From positions 1 to 64,000 of the forward strand of contig JABJKS010000012.1 in NCBI GenBank assembly GCA_018660265.1: a DNA stretch of 64,000 nucleotides, in the 5' to 3' direction. The stretch's first letter is position 1. Each line of letters opens with the position of its first letter. The notes beneath the pieces were generated by a model. That model was not told the origin of the DNA. It ran no database searches and worked only from the letters and a program-made list of their open reading frames with translations. The DNA is from Rhodospirillaceae bacterium. Its GTDB lineage: Bacteria > Pseudomonadota > Alphaproteobacteria > GCA-2731375. Below, piece after piece: positions 44,151 to 53,726 of this stretch. The translations under genes and the position numbers were made by a program.

Positions 44151-45998
44151 CTATTTTCCGTCCGAACGAACCAGGACATAGCTGCCCGGTGCATCTTCTA
44201 AGACCGGGGCGCTATCGCTGCCCGGCTGCCGCGCCTCGACCATTTCGCTCGATTGATTGGCAACCCATTCTCCCCATTGGGTCCACCAGGACCCCTCGTG
44301 CTGGGTTGCACCTTCAAACCATTCATCCGCCGTCGCGGGGTTCTCGCCATTGCTCCAATAGCCGTATTTGTTTGCTGATGGTGGATTGACGATGCCCGCG
44401 ATGTGGCCTGAACCGGCTAGGGTAAATGTCGTTTCCCCGCTATACAGTTGTGTGGCCACATAGGTGCCTTTCCAAGGGGCGATATGATCTTCCTTGGTGG
44501 AGATAATGTGCACCGGAATATTGACCGCGCGAAGGTCTATTGCGCAGCCGCCTAACTCGATGCCGCCCGGCTGGGACAGCAAATTCTGCTGATACATTTT
44601 GCGCAGATAAAAGCTGTGCATCTTGGCCGGCATGCGGGTGGAATCTGAATTCCAATACAGCAGATCAAAGGGGAAAGGGTCCTTGCCCATCAGATAGTTG
44701 TTGATGACAAAGGACCAGATCAAATCGTTCGAGCGCAACATATTGAACGTGGTCGCCATGGTGGAGCCATCCAGGATGCCGCCCTGATCCTCCATCTTCT
44801 GTTCCAACTGATCCAGCTGTTCATCATCTATGAAGACGGATAGCTCGCCCGCGACAGTGAAATCCACCAATGTAGTGAAAAAGGTCGCCGATTTTACGCG
44901 TGTATCGTCGTTGGCCGCCATATGGGCCAGGGTTGCGCCCGTTAAGGTGCCGCCCAGGCAATAGCCGATGATATTGACGTCATCCTCACCACAAGCGGCT
45001 TTGACGCCATCCAAAGCGGCGTAAATGCCTTCAAACATATAATCTTCAAAGGTTTTCTCGGCCAGGCGTTGATCGGGATTGACCCAGGATATGACGAAGA
45101 CGGTCAGGCCTTGTTCCACGGCCCATTTGATGAAAGAATTCTGCGGCTTTAGATCCAGGATATAAAATTTATTAATCCAGGGCGGCACGATCAACAAGGG
45201 CCGCTTATTCACTTGTTTCGTGGTTGGTTCATATTGGATCAATTGTATCAGATCGCTCTGCCAAACAACTTTGCCCGGGCTGACGGCGATATTCTCACCC
45301 ACCGTGAAAGCTTCGTCATCGGTCATTCTGATCGCCAGCTTGCCTTTGCCGCGCTCCAGATCATCAAGCATGTTGCTTAAGCCCCGGACCAGGTTTTCGC
45401 CCTTGCTTTCAATGGTTTCGCGAAGGACCTCTGGATTGGTGGCGACAAAGTTCGTCGGCGCCATGGCATCGGTGAATTGCTGGGTATAGAAATCCACCTT
45501 GCGGGCCGTTGCATCATCCAGGCCGTCGACGTCATGTACGGTGTTTTGCACCCAGCGGGAGGTCAGTAGATAGGATTGCTTGATAAAATCGAATATCTGA
45601 TTGCTTTCCCATTCCTCACCGCGAAAGCGTTTGTCTCCCTTTTCGGGCGCAGCGACTGGGGTTGACCCCCCCTGCGCGCCCCCCTTCGCCCCTTGCCCCA
45701 ACATGCCTTGGGCAGCGTTCTGCCATAGGTTCATATAATCCTTCCACAGGGCCATCTGCGCCTCAGCCAACTTTGCCGGGTCGGCCATCATTTGGGACGT
45801 AAGTTCCATAAACGCGGCACCGATTTTAAAGGGATCGGTGTCGACCTGACCGCCGTCTTTAGCTTGCTGGGCTAGGAAGTCGTTAACCAGGTTCTGGCAT
45901 TGTTCAGCCACCTTGATCATGTTCTCGGAGAATTCCGCGACTTGATCTTCTGGCGATGGGGGCGATGTAGAGGCATCGTTTCCGCTATCTTGCGTCAT
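44151..45998 (-). CDS. phaC: Class I poly(3-hydroxyalkanoate) synthase
   Basis: 615 residues. The enzyme polymerises 3-hydroxyacyl-CoA at the surface of PHA granules. The lipase-like box with the active cysteine is IIGYCLGGTLTG (about residue 345); the catalytic aspartate is probably in ISTKEDHIAPW and the histidine in AGSGHIAGIVNPP. LIVPPWINKFYILDLKPQNS is a class I hallmark. The N-terminal 110 residues, including a glycine/alanine-rich GAKGGAQGGS linker, are the variable part. No phaA, phaB or phasin gene is near. An enoyl-CoA hydratase follows. Confidence 0.96.
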   Translation of the reverse strand: MTQDSGNDASTSPPSPEDQVAEFSENMIKVAEQCQNLVNDFLAQQAKDGGQVDTDPFKIGAAFMELTSQMMADPAKLAEAQMALWKDYMNLWQNAAQGMLGQGAKGGAQGGSTPVAAPEKGDKRFRGEEWESNQIFDFIKQSYLLTSRWVQNTVHDVDGLDDATARKVDFYTQQFTDAMAPTNFVATNPEVLRETIESKGENLVRGLSNMLDDLERGKGKLAIRMTDDEAFTVGENIAVSPGKVVWQSDLIQLIQYEPTTKQVNKRPLLIVPPWINKFYILDLKPQNSFIKWAVEQGLTVFVISWVNPDQRLAEKTFEDYMFEGIYAALDGVKAACGEDDVNIIGYCLGGTLTGATLAHMAANDDTRVKSATFFTTLVDFTVAGELSVFIDDEQLDQLEQKMEDQGGILDGSTMATTFNMLRSNDLIWSFVINNYLMGKDPFPFDLLYWNSDSTRMPAKMHSFYLRKMYQQNLLSQPGGIELGGCAIDLRAVNIPVHIISTKEDHIAPWKGTYVATQLYSGETTFTLAGSGHIAGIVNPPSANKYGYWSNGENPATADEWFEGATQHEGSWWTQWGEWVANQSSEMVEARQPGSDSAPVLEDAPGSYVLVRSDGK

Positions 45999-46137
45999 GA
46001 GGATACTCGTTCCTTAGTTTGACGTAGGCTTGCTTCGCCATACAATGCATTAGTGATTCGTTTAATACTTCCGTTGTTATTGGCATAGATAGCCGAAATC
46101 TATATCAATGGCCATTGTTGTGCTAATCAGGGCGATA

Positions 46138-46163
46138 ATTTATTTGGCTGTCGCCAAGTAAAT
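46138..46163. promoter_or_regulatory. Dyad between phaC and the OmpA-like gene
   Basis: ATTTATTTGGC-TGTC-GCCAAGTAAAT: 11-base arms with one mismatch and a 4-base loop, 29 bases before the OmpA-like ATG and 140 bases before phaC. Candidate operator or leader hairpin in the divergent promoter region. Confidence 0.5.
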
Positions 46164-46191
46164 TGCCAACTATTTAGGGAGCGTATGCGGG

Positions 46192-47832
46192 ATGAAGCAA
46201 CAGAACGCAGCAGAATATGAAGGCAAGTTGACACAGAGACGCCGCATCAAATTGCGTCTTGGTGCCCCGATGCTGACATTGACAATGGCCCTAGCCCTGG
46301 CAGGTTGCTCGCAAGTCCCTGACTGGGCCAATCCGGTTGAGTGGGTTGATGGCGCGGCAGATGGCATGGGCAGCATGTTTGACGGCATATTCAGTGACGA
46401 TGTGGGCACATTGCCCCCGGCACCAAAGCCCGTCAAAACAGCGAAGGAAGTCCCCGGCGCGGACAAACCGTTCCCAAAACTCGGTGACACACCGAAAGCA
46501 CCGGCGACGCTCAATTCAGCGACCGAACGGACCAAAATCGCCAATAACCTGGTCGCGGACCGTGATAATGCCCGTTATACGGACCAGGATCTACGGGCTG
46601 GCGATCTACGCCTCGCCGCCGCACCGCCGCCGCCGAAACCCATGGTCGTCTCGAAAACAAAACCGGCCTCCATGGTCAAGCAGCCCTCGACATCGGCGGA
46701 CACAGGCAAGTTGACGGCCATCCCAACAATTAAGGGCACGGCTGAAAAGCCCGCATCGCCGTCTTTACCTACGTCGCCGAAACGCATGGCCCAAGTCGCC
46801 GACGGCAGCAGTGGCTTGACCAAGGTGCCTTCCATCGTGCAACGCCGGGGCGGTCTACCGCCCCCCCCGACGCCAGTTACGGCGAATTCGCGGGGGCCCA
46901 TTCCGAAAATTGTGCAAAGGGCTGGGGATAGCGGCGCGCTACAAAATTTACCGGTTACCGCAGCGTTGCCGAAACCGCCTGCAATTGCCGCACCAGCTAC
47001 ATTGACACCGGTTCCGCCCGCCACCTCAGCTGGGCCCACGGCACCGGGCGCACCCGTCCGGGTCGCCTCTGCTACAACACCACAGCTGGTGGCACCGCAA
47101 TTGGTAGCACCACAATTGGTCGCGCCGACAATGCAGGCCAGCCAAACGGTTATGCCATCGACGCCGTCGGTACAGGTCAACCTGCCTCTGGGGCAGGACC
47201 AATCCATTTTGGCACAGACCTTTAATTCTTCGTTGTCGGCACAGGGGAGCCCCGTTGTGCGCCGGCCTGGACATATCTTCAATGCGCCGAATGCGGCACC
47301 GATCGGCGGGCAATGGCCCACTGTCGTGCCAGGGGTGGTGCAACAGGCCTTCAACGCCTCTCTCGACGGTAATGATCGTGACGTACAGACTGTTGCCGGC
47401 GTGCTGACGCCGGTCATGCAGGCTCCGCAGATGAGCAATGAGATAGCCCGGGCGACGGCCCAGGGAACGGTTCGTCGATTGCCTGGTGCGCCTTTGCTCA
47501 TTCGTTTCAGGCATGGTTCAACACGCCTGACAGGGACTGAGAAAAAGCGCCTGTCCCAATTGGCCAATCGGGCTCGCCAGGAAGGTAAGATGATCTATGT
47601 GGTCGGACATGCCAGCCAGCGCACGGGGGATATGGATTACGCCAAACATAAGTTGGTGAATTTTAATGTTTCCCTGGATCGGGCCAACAGTGTGGCGGGC
47701 GAATTACGCAGCCGTGGCGTTGCCGCCACACAAATTGTTGTGGAGGCCAAGGGCGATGCGGAGCCGTTGTATTTTGAATTTATGCCCGATGGTGAAGCAA
47801 AAAATCGCCGGGTTGAGGTTTTTGTTCGTTAA
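46192..47832 (+). CDS. OmpA-family lipoprotein with long proline-rich linker
   Basis: 546 residues. A hydrophobic segment ends in the lipobox LALAGC (cysteine near residue 40), after an unusually long basic N-region of about 25 residues. From about 80 to 330 the chain is rich in proline, alanine and threonine, with QLVAP repeated in tandem (near residue 302). The C-terminal OmpA/peptidoglycan-binding domain starts near 430: LLIRFRHGSTRLTGTEKKRL, VVGHASQRTG, and NRRVEVFVR. It is probably an outer-membrane lipoprotein that reaches through the periplasm to the cell wall. The middle segment has no family I recognise. Confidence 0.82.
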   Translation: MKQQNAAEYEGKLTQRRRIKLRLGAPMLTLTMALALAGCSQVPDWANPVEWVDGAADGMGSMFDGIFSDDVGTLPPAPKPVKTAKEVPGADKPFPKLGDTPKAPATLNSATERTKIANNLVADRDNARYTDQDLRAGDLRLAAAPPPPKPMVVSKTKPASMVKQPSTSADTGKLTAIPTIKGTAEKPASPSLPTSPKRMAQVADGSSGLTKVPSIVQRRGGLPPPPTPVTANSRGPIPKIVQRAGDSGALQNLPVTAALPKPPAIAAPATLTPVPPATSAGPTAPGAPVRVASATTPQLVAPQLVAPQLVAPTMQASQTVMPSTPSVQVNLPLGQDQSILAQTFNSSLSAQGSPVVRRPGHIFNAPNAAPIGGQWPTVVPGVVQQAFNASLDGNDRDVQTVAGVLTPVMQAPQMSNEIARATAQGTVRRLPGAPLLIRFRHGSTRLTGTEKKRLSQLANRARQEGKMIYVVGHASQRTGDMDYAKHKLVNFNVSLDRANSVAGELRSRGVAATQIVVEAKGDAEPLYFEFMPDGEAKNRRVEVFVR

Positions 47833-47945
47833 GGCTCGCCCTGGCGGGATAATTCGGGCATAAAGCACGCCCTTTTTGACGGTTTGCCGGTGGTTGCGCC
47901 GCTGGCTGCCGCCCGCACTATTTCGAAAACAAATGATGACGTCCG

Positions 47946-49166
47946 ATGCCCTTTGAATTCCATCGCATAAAGCGCTTGCCGCCCTATGTTTTTGCCGAGG
48001 TCAACGCCATGAAGGCTGCCGCGCGCGCCCGGGGCGAGGACATCATTGACTTTGGCATGGGCAATCCCGATACCCCGCCGCCGCAACATATCATCGATAA
48101 GTTGGTGGAAACGGCCCGGGACCCACGGACCCACCGCTATTCCACATCCCGCGGTATTCCCGGCCTGCGCCTGGCCAATGCGAATTATTATCAGCGCCGC
48201 TTCGGCGTTGATATCGACCCCGAAACGGAAACCATCGTCACCCTGGGCTCGAAAGAAGGTCTCGCAAATCTGGCCCAGGCGATAACCACACCGGGCGATG
48301 TTATTTTGGCCCCTAACCCCTCTTATCCGATCCACCCCTATGGCTTTATCATTGCAGGTGCGGTGATCCGCCACGTGCCGGTGGGGCCAAACGAGGATTT
48401 CTTTACTAATCTCGAAGCCGCCGTACGCCATTGTGTGCCGCCGCCAACAGCCGTGGTTTTGAATTATCCATCCAATCCCACGGCAGAAGTTGTCGATTTA
48501 GCGTTCTACGAGCGGGCAGTGGCATTTGCCAGGGAACATAACCTGTACCTGCTCTCGGATCTGGCCTATGCCGAGATTTATTTTGACGGCAACCCGCCGC
48601 CTTCGATCCTGCAGGTGCCTGGTGCCAGGGACGTCGCGGTGGAATTCACCTCTCTATCAAAAACCTATTCCATGCCCGGCTGGCGCATGGGCTTTGCCAC
48701 CGGCAATCGCCGTTTGGTAGCGGCCCTCACACGGATAAAATCCTATCTGGACTACGGTGCCTTTACGCCAATCCAGGTCGCAGCCTGTGCCGCGCTGAAC
48801 GGACCCCAGGATTGTATCGAGGAGATCCGCAGCCTTTACCGAAATCGCCGGGATGTGTTGATCGGCGGTCTGGATGCCGCTGGTTGGAAGGTACCCTCAC
48901 CCCAGGCTACAATGTTTGCCTGGGCACCGCTGCCGAAGGGGTTCGAGCATTTGGGTTCCATGGAATTCTCCAAACAATTGTTAAGCAAGGCCAACGTGGC
49001 CGTCTCGCCGGGTATTGGCTTTGGTGAATATGGTGATGGCTTCGTGCGCATTGCCTTGGTTGAGAACGAGCATCGTTCACGCCAGGCCATTCGAAATATC
49101 AAGCGCTTCATACAGGAATATAGAGATATGGACATCGGCGACAAACACCCCGTGGCGGCGCAATGA
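47946..49166 (+). CDS. Class I/II pyridoxal-phosphate aminotransferase (AlaC/DapL-like)
   Basis: 406 residues. The PLP lysine is in SLSKTYSMPGWRMGF (about residue 240); LNYPSNPTAEVVD and SDLAYAEIYFDG give the asparagine and aspartate/tyrosine that hold PLP. The pattern is that of alanine/LL-diaminopimelate aminotransferases found next to hom in many alphaproteobacteria. It probably transaminates an amino acid of the aspartate family; the exact substrate is open. The hom ATG overlaps its stop (ATGA). Confidence 0.9.
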   Translation: MPFEFHRIKRLPPYVFAEVNAMKAAARARGEDIIDFGMGNPDTPPPQHIIDKLVETARDPRTHRYSTSRGIPGLRLANANYYQRRFGVDIDPETETIVTLGSKEGLANLAQAITTPGDVILAPNPSYPIHPYGFIIAGAVIRHVPVGPNEDFFTNLEAAVRHCVPPPTAVVLNYPSNPTAEVVDLAFYERAVAFAREHNLYLLSDLAYAEIYFDGNPPPSILQVPGARDVAVEFTSLSKTYSMPGWRMGFATGNRRLVAALTRIKSYLDYGAFTPIQVAACAALNGPQDCIEEIRSLYRNRRDVLIGGLDAAGWKVPSPQATMFAWAPLPKGFEHLGSMEFSKQLLSKANVAVSPGIGFGEYGDGFVRIALVENEHRSRQAIRNIKRFIQEYRDMDIGDKHPVAAQ

Positions 49167-50470
49167 CCGGGGCCCCCAAAGGTTCGCCGTTACGTTTAGG
49201 CATTGCCGGTCTGGGCACGGTAGGTGGCGGCGTTATTCGTATGGTGGAGGAAAACGCCGATCTGCTGACTGCACGTTGTGGCCGGTCGGTCCAAGTCACA
49301 GCCGTGTCCGCCCGCGACCGTAGTCGTGATCGGGGCTTGGATCTTAGCGCTTTCGCTTGGCATGATGACCCGGTTGATCTGGCCCGCAGCGATGAAATTG
49401 ATGTTTTTGTGGAATTGATCGGCGGCGACGAAGGGCCGGCCCGGGACGCAGTGGAGGCCGCTATCGCGGCTGGTAAAGATGTGGTCACGGCAAACAAGGC
49501 ACTGATCGCCCATCACGGCACGGCCCTGGCCAGGGCGGCGGAGGATGCGGGCGTGGCCCTGAATTTCGAGGCGGCGGTCGCAGGCGGTATCCCCATCGTC
49601 AAGGCTATGCGCGAAGGGTTGGCCGGGAACCGCTATGCGCGGGTCTATGGTATCCTGAACGGCACCTGCAACTATATTCTTTCCGCCATGCGGGACAGCG
49701 GGCGGGATTTCGGCGATGTTTTGGACGAGGCGCAGGCCCTGGGCTATGCCGAAGCGGACCCGGCCTTCGACGTTGACGGCGTCGATGCGGCCCACAAGCT
49801 GGCCATTCTGACTTCATTGGCATTCGGCTGTCCGGTCAACCTGGATGCGGTGTATATCGAAGGTATCCGCCAGGTTTCCGCCATCGACATCGATTTTGCG
49901 ACAGAGCTTGGCTATCGCATCAAGCTATTGGCCATTGCCCGCTTGACCGACCATGGTGTGGAACAACGTGTGCATCCCTGCATGGTGGCCGAGGGAACCT
50001 CCATTGCCCATGTGGACGGGGTCTTCAACGCGGTGATGGCGGAAGGTGACTTTGTCGACCGGGTGTTGTTTGAAGGCCGCGGCGCGGGTGAGGGGCCGAC
50101 GGCCTCTGCCGTTGTCGGCGATCTGGTGGATATTGGGCGAAATATTCGTCTTCCCGCCTTCTCGGTTCCCACAGCAAGTTTAAAAGCTTTACAGCCCGCG
50201 CCCATGGACAGTCACGTTGGGCCCTATTATGTGCGTTTGTCGGTGGTTGACCGGCCAGGTGTGATCGCTGACATATCGGCGATCCTGCGGGATCAGCATA
50301 TATCCATTGGTTCATTGTTGCAGCGGGGCCGGGACCCTGGTGAAGCGGTGACCGTGGTCTTAATTACCCATGAAAACGAAGAAGCGGCCATGGTCCGTGC
50401 GATGGCCTCCATCGGCGGGCTGGAGGCTGTCTTGGAAGAACCAAAAATCATCCGTATCGAGGCGCTGTAG
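49163..50470 (+). CDS. hom: Homoserine dehydrogenase
   Basis: 435 residues. Reduces aspartate semialdehyde to homoserine in threonine/methionine synthesis. The cofactor motif is GLGTVGGGVIRM (near residue 14), VVTANKALIAHHG is conserved, and the catalytic lysine is in the DPAFDVDGVDAAHKLAIL segment. The C-terminal ACT domain (about 350-430; YYVRLSVVDRPGVIADIS) would allow threonine feedback. It is coupled to the aminotransferase and followed after 41 bases by glpX. Confidence 0.96.
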   Translation: MTGAPKGSPLRLGIAGLGTVGGGVIRMVEENADLLTARCGRSVQVTAVSARDRSRDRGLDLSAFAWHDDPVDLARSDEIDVFVELIGGDEGPARDAVEAAIAAGKDVVTANKALIAHHGTALARAAEDAGVALNFEAAVAGGIPIVKAMREGLAGNRYARVYGILNGTCNYILSAMRDSGRDFGDVLDEAQALGYAEADPAFDVDGVDAAHKLAILTSLAFGCPVNLDAVYIEGIRQVSAIDIDFATELGYRIKLLAIARLTDHGVEQRVHPCMVAEGTSIAHVDGVFNAVMAEGDFVDRVLFEGRGAGEGPTASAVVGDLVDIGRNIRLPAFSVPTASLKALQPAPMDSHVGPYYVRLSVVDRPGVIADISAILRDQHISIGSLLQRGRDPGEAVTVVLITHENEEAAMVRAMASIGGLEAVLEEPKIIRIEAL

Positions 50471-50511
50471 TTTCGTTACAATAAAAATACATAGAATCAT
50501 AGGAACGCCTA

Positions 50512-51474
50512 ATGTCCGAAAAAATCATATTGGACCGCAATCTCACCATCGAGGCTGTACGTGTCACCGAAGCCGCTGCCATCGCTGCTGCGGAGGTAAT
50601 GGGCCGTGGCGATGAAAAGGCGGCCGATCAGGCTGCCGTTGATGCCATGCGCACCGCCCTTAACCGCCTGCAAATGGCGGGCACCGTGGTTATCGGAGAG
50701 GGGGAGCGTGACGAAGCGCCGATGCTTTATATCGGTGAAGAGGTCGGTACCGGCGATGGGCCAAAGATCGATATAGCGCTTGATCCCCTGGAAGGGACCA
50801 CCATCACCGCCAAGGGCATGCCGAATGGACTGGCCGTACTGGCTTTGTCCGAGGCTGGTGGGCTGTTGAATGCGCCTGATGTCTATATGGACAAAATTGC
50901 GGCGGGTCCCAATGTGCCCACCGAAGCAATAGACCTGGATAACACCCCGGGTGAGAATATCGCCAGTATTGCCAAGGCCCTGGGCAAGGATACCAAGGAT
51001 GTGGTGGCCTGTATTCTTGACCGCCCCCGCCATGGCGAATTGATCGCCGCTGTGCGAGAGGCCGGTGCCCGTATCGTGTTGATCGGGGATGGCGATGTGG
51101 CAGGTGTTATGGCCACGGCCATGCCGGAAACCGGTGTCGATATTTATATGGGTACAGGTGGTGCGCCCGAAGGGGTTTTGGCCGCCGCCGCGCTACGTTG
51201 TATCGGCGGTAACATTCAGGGCCGTTTGCTGTTCCGTAATGATGATGAAAGGGGCCGGGCCGCCAAAGTGGGGGTTGAGGACCTGAACCGGAAGTACGAA
51301 ATCACCGATCTGGCATCTGGCGATGTAATTTTTGCCGCCACCGGTGTGACCGACGGCAATATGTTGCAGGGCGTGCGACGGACGGCCACCACGTTGTCGA
51401 CCGAATCCGTGGCCATGCGGGCCCGCACCGGCACTGTGCGCTGGATCCGTATGCAACACCCTATCCGTAAGTAG
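50512..51474 (+). CDS. glpX: Class II fructose-1,6-bisphosphatase
   Basis: 320 residues, the normal GlpX length. Metal-binding signatures are GEGERDEAPMLYIGEEVG and ALDPLEGTTITAKG, with GTGGAPEGVLAAAALRCIGG towards the C-terminus. It removes the 1-phosphate in gluconeogenesis and makes fructose-6-phosphate. The hom-glpX-recJ order recurs in alphaproteobacteria. AGGAACGCCTA before the ATG serves as the ribosome site. Confidence 0.96.
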   Translation: MSEKIILDRNLTIEAVRVTEAAAIAAAEVMGRGDEKAADQAAVDAMRTALNRLQMAGTVVIGEGERDEAPMLYIGEEVGTGDGPKIDIALDPLEGTTITAKGMPNGLAVLALSEAGGLLNAPDVYMDKIAAGPNVPTEAIDLDNTPGENIASIAKALGKDTKDVVACILDRPRHGELIAAVREAGARIVLIGDGDVAGVMATAMPETGVDIYMGTGGAPEGVLAAAALRCIGGNIQGRLLFRNDDERGRAAKVGVEDLNRKYEITDLASGDVIFAATGVTDGNMLQGVRRTATTLSTESVAMRARTGTVRWIRMQHPIRK

Positions 51475-51485
51475 CCCGTAGCCAT

Positions 51486-53306
51486 ATGACCGACGCAGCG
51501 TTTTCGTCCTCAATAGAGGATAACGCTGCCGTATTGGGTGTTGCACAGTCGGTATCCGCTCGTCTGTGGCAACAGCGGCCGGGTGATGACCGAACCGCCC
51601 AGGCACTATCCCAACGACTTGGGGTGCCGGATGTTGTGGGCCGGGTTTTGGCCGCCCGCGGCGTCGGCTTGGAAGACGGCGATGATTTTCTGAACCCGAC
51701 TTTGAAATCCGCCCTGCCGGACCCATCCCGTCTGCGGGATATGGACAAGGCCGCCGATCGTCTGGCGGACGCCATAATGGCTGGCCAAAAGGTGGCGGTG
51801 TTTGGCGACTATGACGTGGATGGTGCGACCTCATCGGCACTTCTTGATCGTTATTTCCGCGCTATCGGTGTTGGCCTGACCGTCTACATTCCCGACAGGC
51901 AAAAAGAAGGTTACGGCCCAAACGGCCCCGCTTTAGTGGCTTTGCGGGAACGGGGCGTGGATGTGGTCGTGACCGTGGATTGTGGTATCGCCTCGTTTGA
52001 AGCGCTGCAGATTGCCGCCGATGCGGGTCTGGACACCATCGTCGTCGATCATCATCAGGCTGAACCGCGCCTGCCCGTGGCGCATGCGGTGGTCAATCCG
52101 AACCGATTGGACGATGATAGCGGCCTGGGTCAGCTGGCGGCTGTTGGGGTTTGTTTCCTGTTGGTCGTCGCACTGAACCGAACTTTGCGCGCGCGCGGCT
52201 GGTTTGCGAACAGCAGGGAGCCCAACCTGCTGCAATGGCTGGATTTGGTTGCCTTGGGAACCGTTTGCGACGTGGTGCCCCTGACCGGGTTGAACCGTGT
52301 GCTTGTCGCCCAAGGGTTGAAAGTGGCCGCCCGGCGGGACAATCCGGGGCTGGCTGCCTTGGCCGATCAGGCCAATATGGATCAAAAGCCCGGTGCGTAT
52401 CATTTTGGGTTTGTCTTTGGCCCACGTTTGAATGCCGGTGGTCGGGTTGGCAATTCCCATCTGGGCGCGAAATTGCTGGCCACCGACGATATGGACGAGG
52501 CCCAGGCGATCGCTGCTAAGCTGGATGAATTCAACCTTGAACGGCGCGAGATTGAGGCCGGAATTCAAGCCCAGGCCATGGAACAGGCGGAGGCGAAGGC
52601 CACAAGTGGTAATGCGGGGGCCCAGCCGTTGTTATTTCTGGCTGATCAACGCTGGCATCAAGGCGTTATCGGCATTGTCGCCTCCCGCTTGAAAGACCGC
52701 TATCGCCGCCCGGCTATAGTGGTGGCCCTCGATGGCGAGGTCGGCAAAGGCTCGGGCCGCTCCATCCCCGGTGTTGATCTGGGCGCTGCAATTACCGCCG
52801 CCAAACAGGCGGGTCTGTTATTGGCAGGCGGCGGCCATGCCATGGCGGCGGGCCTTACGGTGGCGTTGGATAAGTTGGACGCGTTGGATGCGTTTTTGAC
52901 GGATCGTATAGGCCAGGCCATGGATGGGCAGCCGCAAAGCCATGCATTGGGCCTGGACGGCGTTTTGACCGTATCGGGAGCCTCCCGCGATCTTTTTGAC
53001 ACTCTGGAAGGCGCGGGCCCTTATGGTGCGGGGCATCCCGAACCCCGTTTCGCTATTGCCAATGCTGATATCGTCAAGGCCGACCTGGTGGGGCAAAATC
53101 ATGTCCGTGTGGTCCTCGCCGGTGCCCGTGGCGGCCGCCTGAAGGGCATTGCCTTTGGTATCGCCGACAGTCCTCTGGGGCAGGCCTTATTGTCATCCCG
53201 TGGCCGTGCGATGCACCTGGCGGGACACCTGCGCGCGGATGATTGGCAGGGCCGGCGGGGGGTGCAATTGTTCATTGAAGACGCCGCATTCCCCGAAAAA
53301 CAATAG
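51486..53306 (+). CDS. recJ: Single-stranded-DNA-specific 5'-3' exonuclease RecJ
   Basis: 606 residues. The DHH-family core has motif I FGDYDVDGATSSAL (near residue 100), VDCGIASFEA, and DHHQAEPRLPVAHAVVNP as motif III. The DHHA1 part near the C-terminus includes GGGHAMAAGLTV. The OB-like end includes GRLKGIAFG and ends EDAAFPEKQ. It trims DNA in recombination and mismatch repair. It lies 11 bases after glpX in the same operon; the tRNA gene begins 110 bases downstream. Confidence 0.95.
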   Translation: MTDAAFSSSIEDNAAVLGVAQSVSARLWQQRPGDDRTAQALSQRLGVPDVVGRVLAARGVGLEDGDDFLNPTLKSALPDPSRLRDMDKAADRLADAIMAGQKVAVFGDYDVDGATSSALLDRYFRAIGVGLTVYIPDRQKEGYGPNGPALVALRERGVDVVVTVDCGIASFEALQIAADAGLDTIVVDHHQAEPRLPVAHAVVNPNRLDDDSGLGQLAAVGVCFLLVVALNRTLRARGWFANSREPNLLQWLDLVALGTVCDVVPLTGLNRVLVAQGLKVAARRDNPGLAALADQANMDQKPGAYHFGFVFGPRLNAGGRVGNSHLGAKLLATDDMDEAQAIAAKLDEFNLERREIEAGIQAQAMEQAEAKATSGNAGAQPLLFLADQRWHQGVIGIVASRLKDRYRRPAIVVALDGEVGKGSGRSIPGVDLGAAITAAKQAGLLLAGGGHAMAAGLTVALDKLDALDAFLTDRIGQAMDGQPQSHALGLDGVLTVSGASRDLFDTLEGAGPYGAGHPEPRFAIANADIVKADLVGQNHVRVVLAGARGGRLKGIAFGIADSPLGQALLSSRGRAMHLAGHLRADDWQGRRGVQLFIEDAAFPEKQ

Positions 53307-53416
53307 CAAATTCATAGCAAATCAATGGCACCTGACCTATTTCTGCCCGTAACGCAGAAAATACATAGTTCAGGCTTGCTTTTCCCTGCTTATTTAGCTA
53401 CTTCCTCCCTCATCGC

Positions 53417-53492
53417 CACCCCGTAGTCTAAAGGTTAGGATGTCGGTCTTTCACACCGAAGATGCTGGGTTCAAGTCCCGCCGGGGTGGCCA
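53417..53492 (+). tRNA. tRNA-Glu (anticodon UUC), atypical
   Basis: A 76-base cloverleaf with encoded CCA. Acceptor CACCCCG pairs with CGGGGTG, then discriminator G73. The D-stem is GTCT/GGAT with U13-G22 and A46, as in tRNA-Glu. The anticodon stem TCGGT/ACCGA is perfect and the loop CTTTCAC gives UUC. Odd points: the first pair is C1-G72 rather than G1-C72, the variable loop has five bases (AGATG) rather than the four common in tRNA-Glu, and the T-stem has a C49-C65 mismatch and U50-G64. It may be a minor or divergent copy. Confidence 0.88.
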
Positions 53493-53663
53493 TAATTTTC
53501 AATGACTTAAGCGTCGTTGCCGCACGCTTGTTGTGGGTTTTCAATCTTCTTTCAAACATTTTTGCACTGGACGGCGGCCTTGATGGGGCCGCCTATTGCT
53601 ATATTTGCCGGAATTTTCGTGGAAATTTCAGGTAAATCATGTTAACTGATTGAAAAATATAGT

Positions 53664-53704
53664 GTTGTATATGTTATTGTGATATCAGGTTAATTCTATA
53701 CAAC
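53664..53704 (+). promoter_or_regulatory. Inverted repeat GTTGTATA/TATACAAC upstream of the nucleotidyltransferase gene
   Basis: Eight-base perfect arms, 25 bases apart, flank an AT-rich stretch 23 bases before the ATG. The region from 53600 to 53720 is clearly more AT-rich than its surroundings. Could be a repressor site. The remaining bases from 53493 to 53663 hold a weak GGCGGCC/GGCCGCC hairpin at 53573-53593 and no gene. Confidence 0.4.
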
Positions 53705-53726
53705 GCACTGCGCGCTACGAGGTAAG

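Noticed and set aside
46575-47567. 330-codon frame antisense to the OmpA-like gene
   Set aside because: Mirror of the proline/alanine-rich stalk, giving glycine/threonine-rich chance sequence.
53341-53359. TTCTGC/GCAGAA hairpin after recJ as a terminator
   Set aside because: Only six base pairs and no following T-run; too weak to call.
53473-53492. tRNA 3' end as an attachment site with a second copy downstream
   Set aside because: I looked for a repeat of the T-arm/acceptor sequence in the following 2 kb and saw none, nor any integrase gene.
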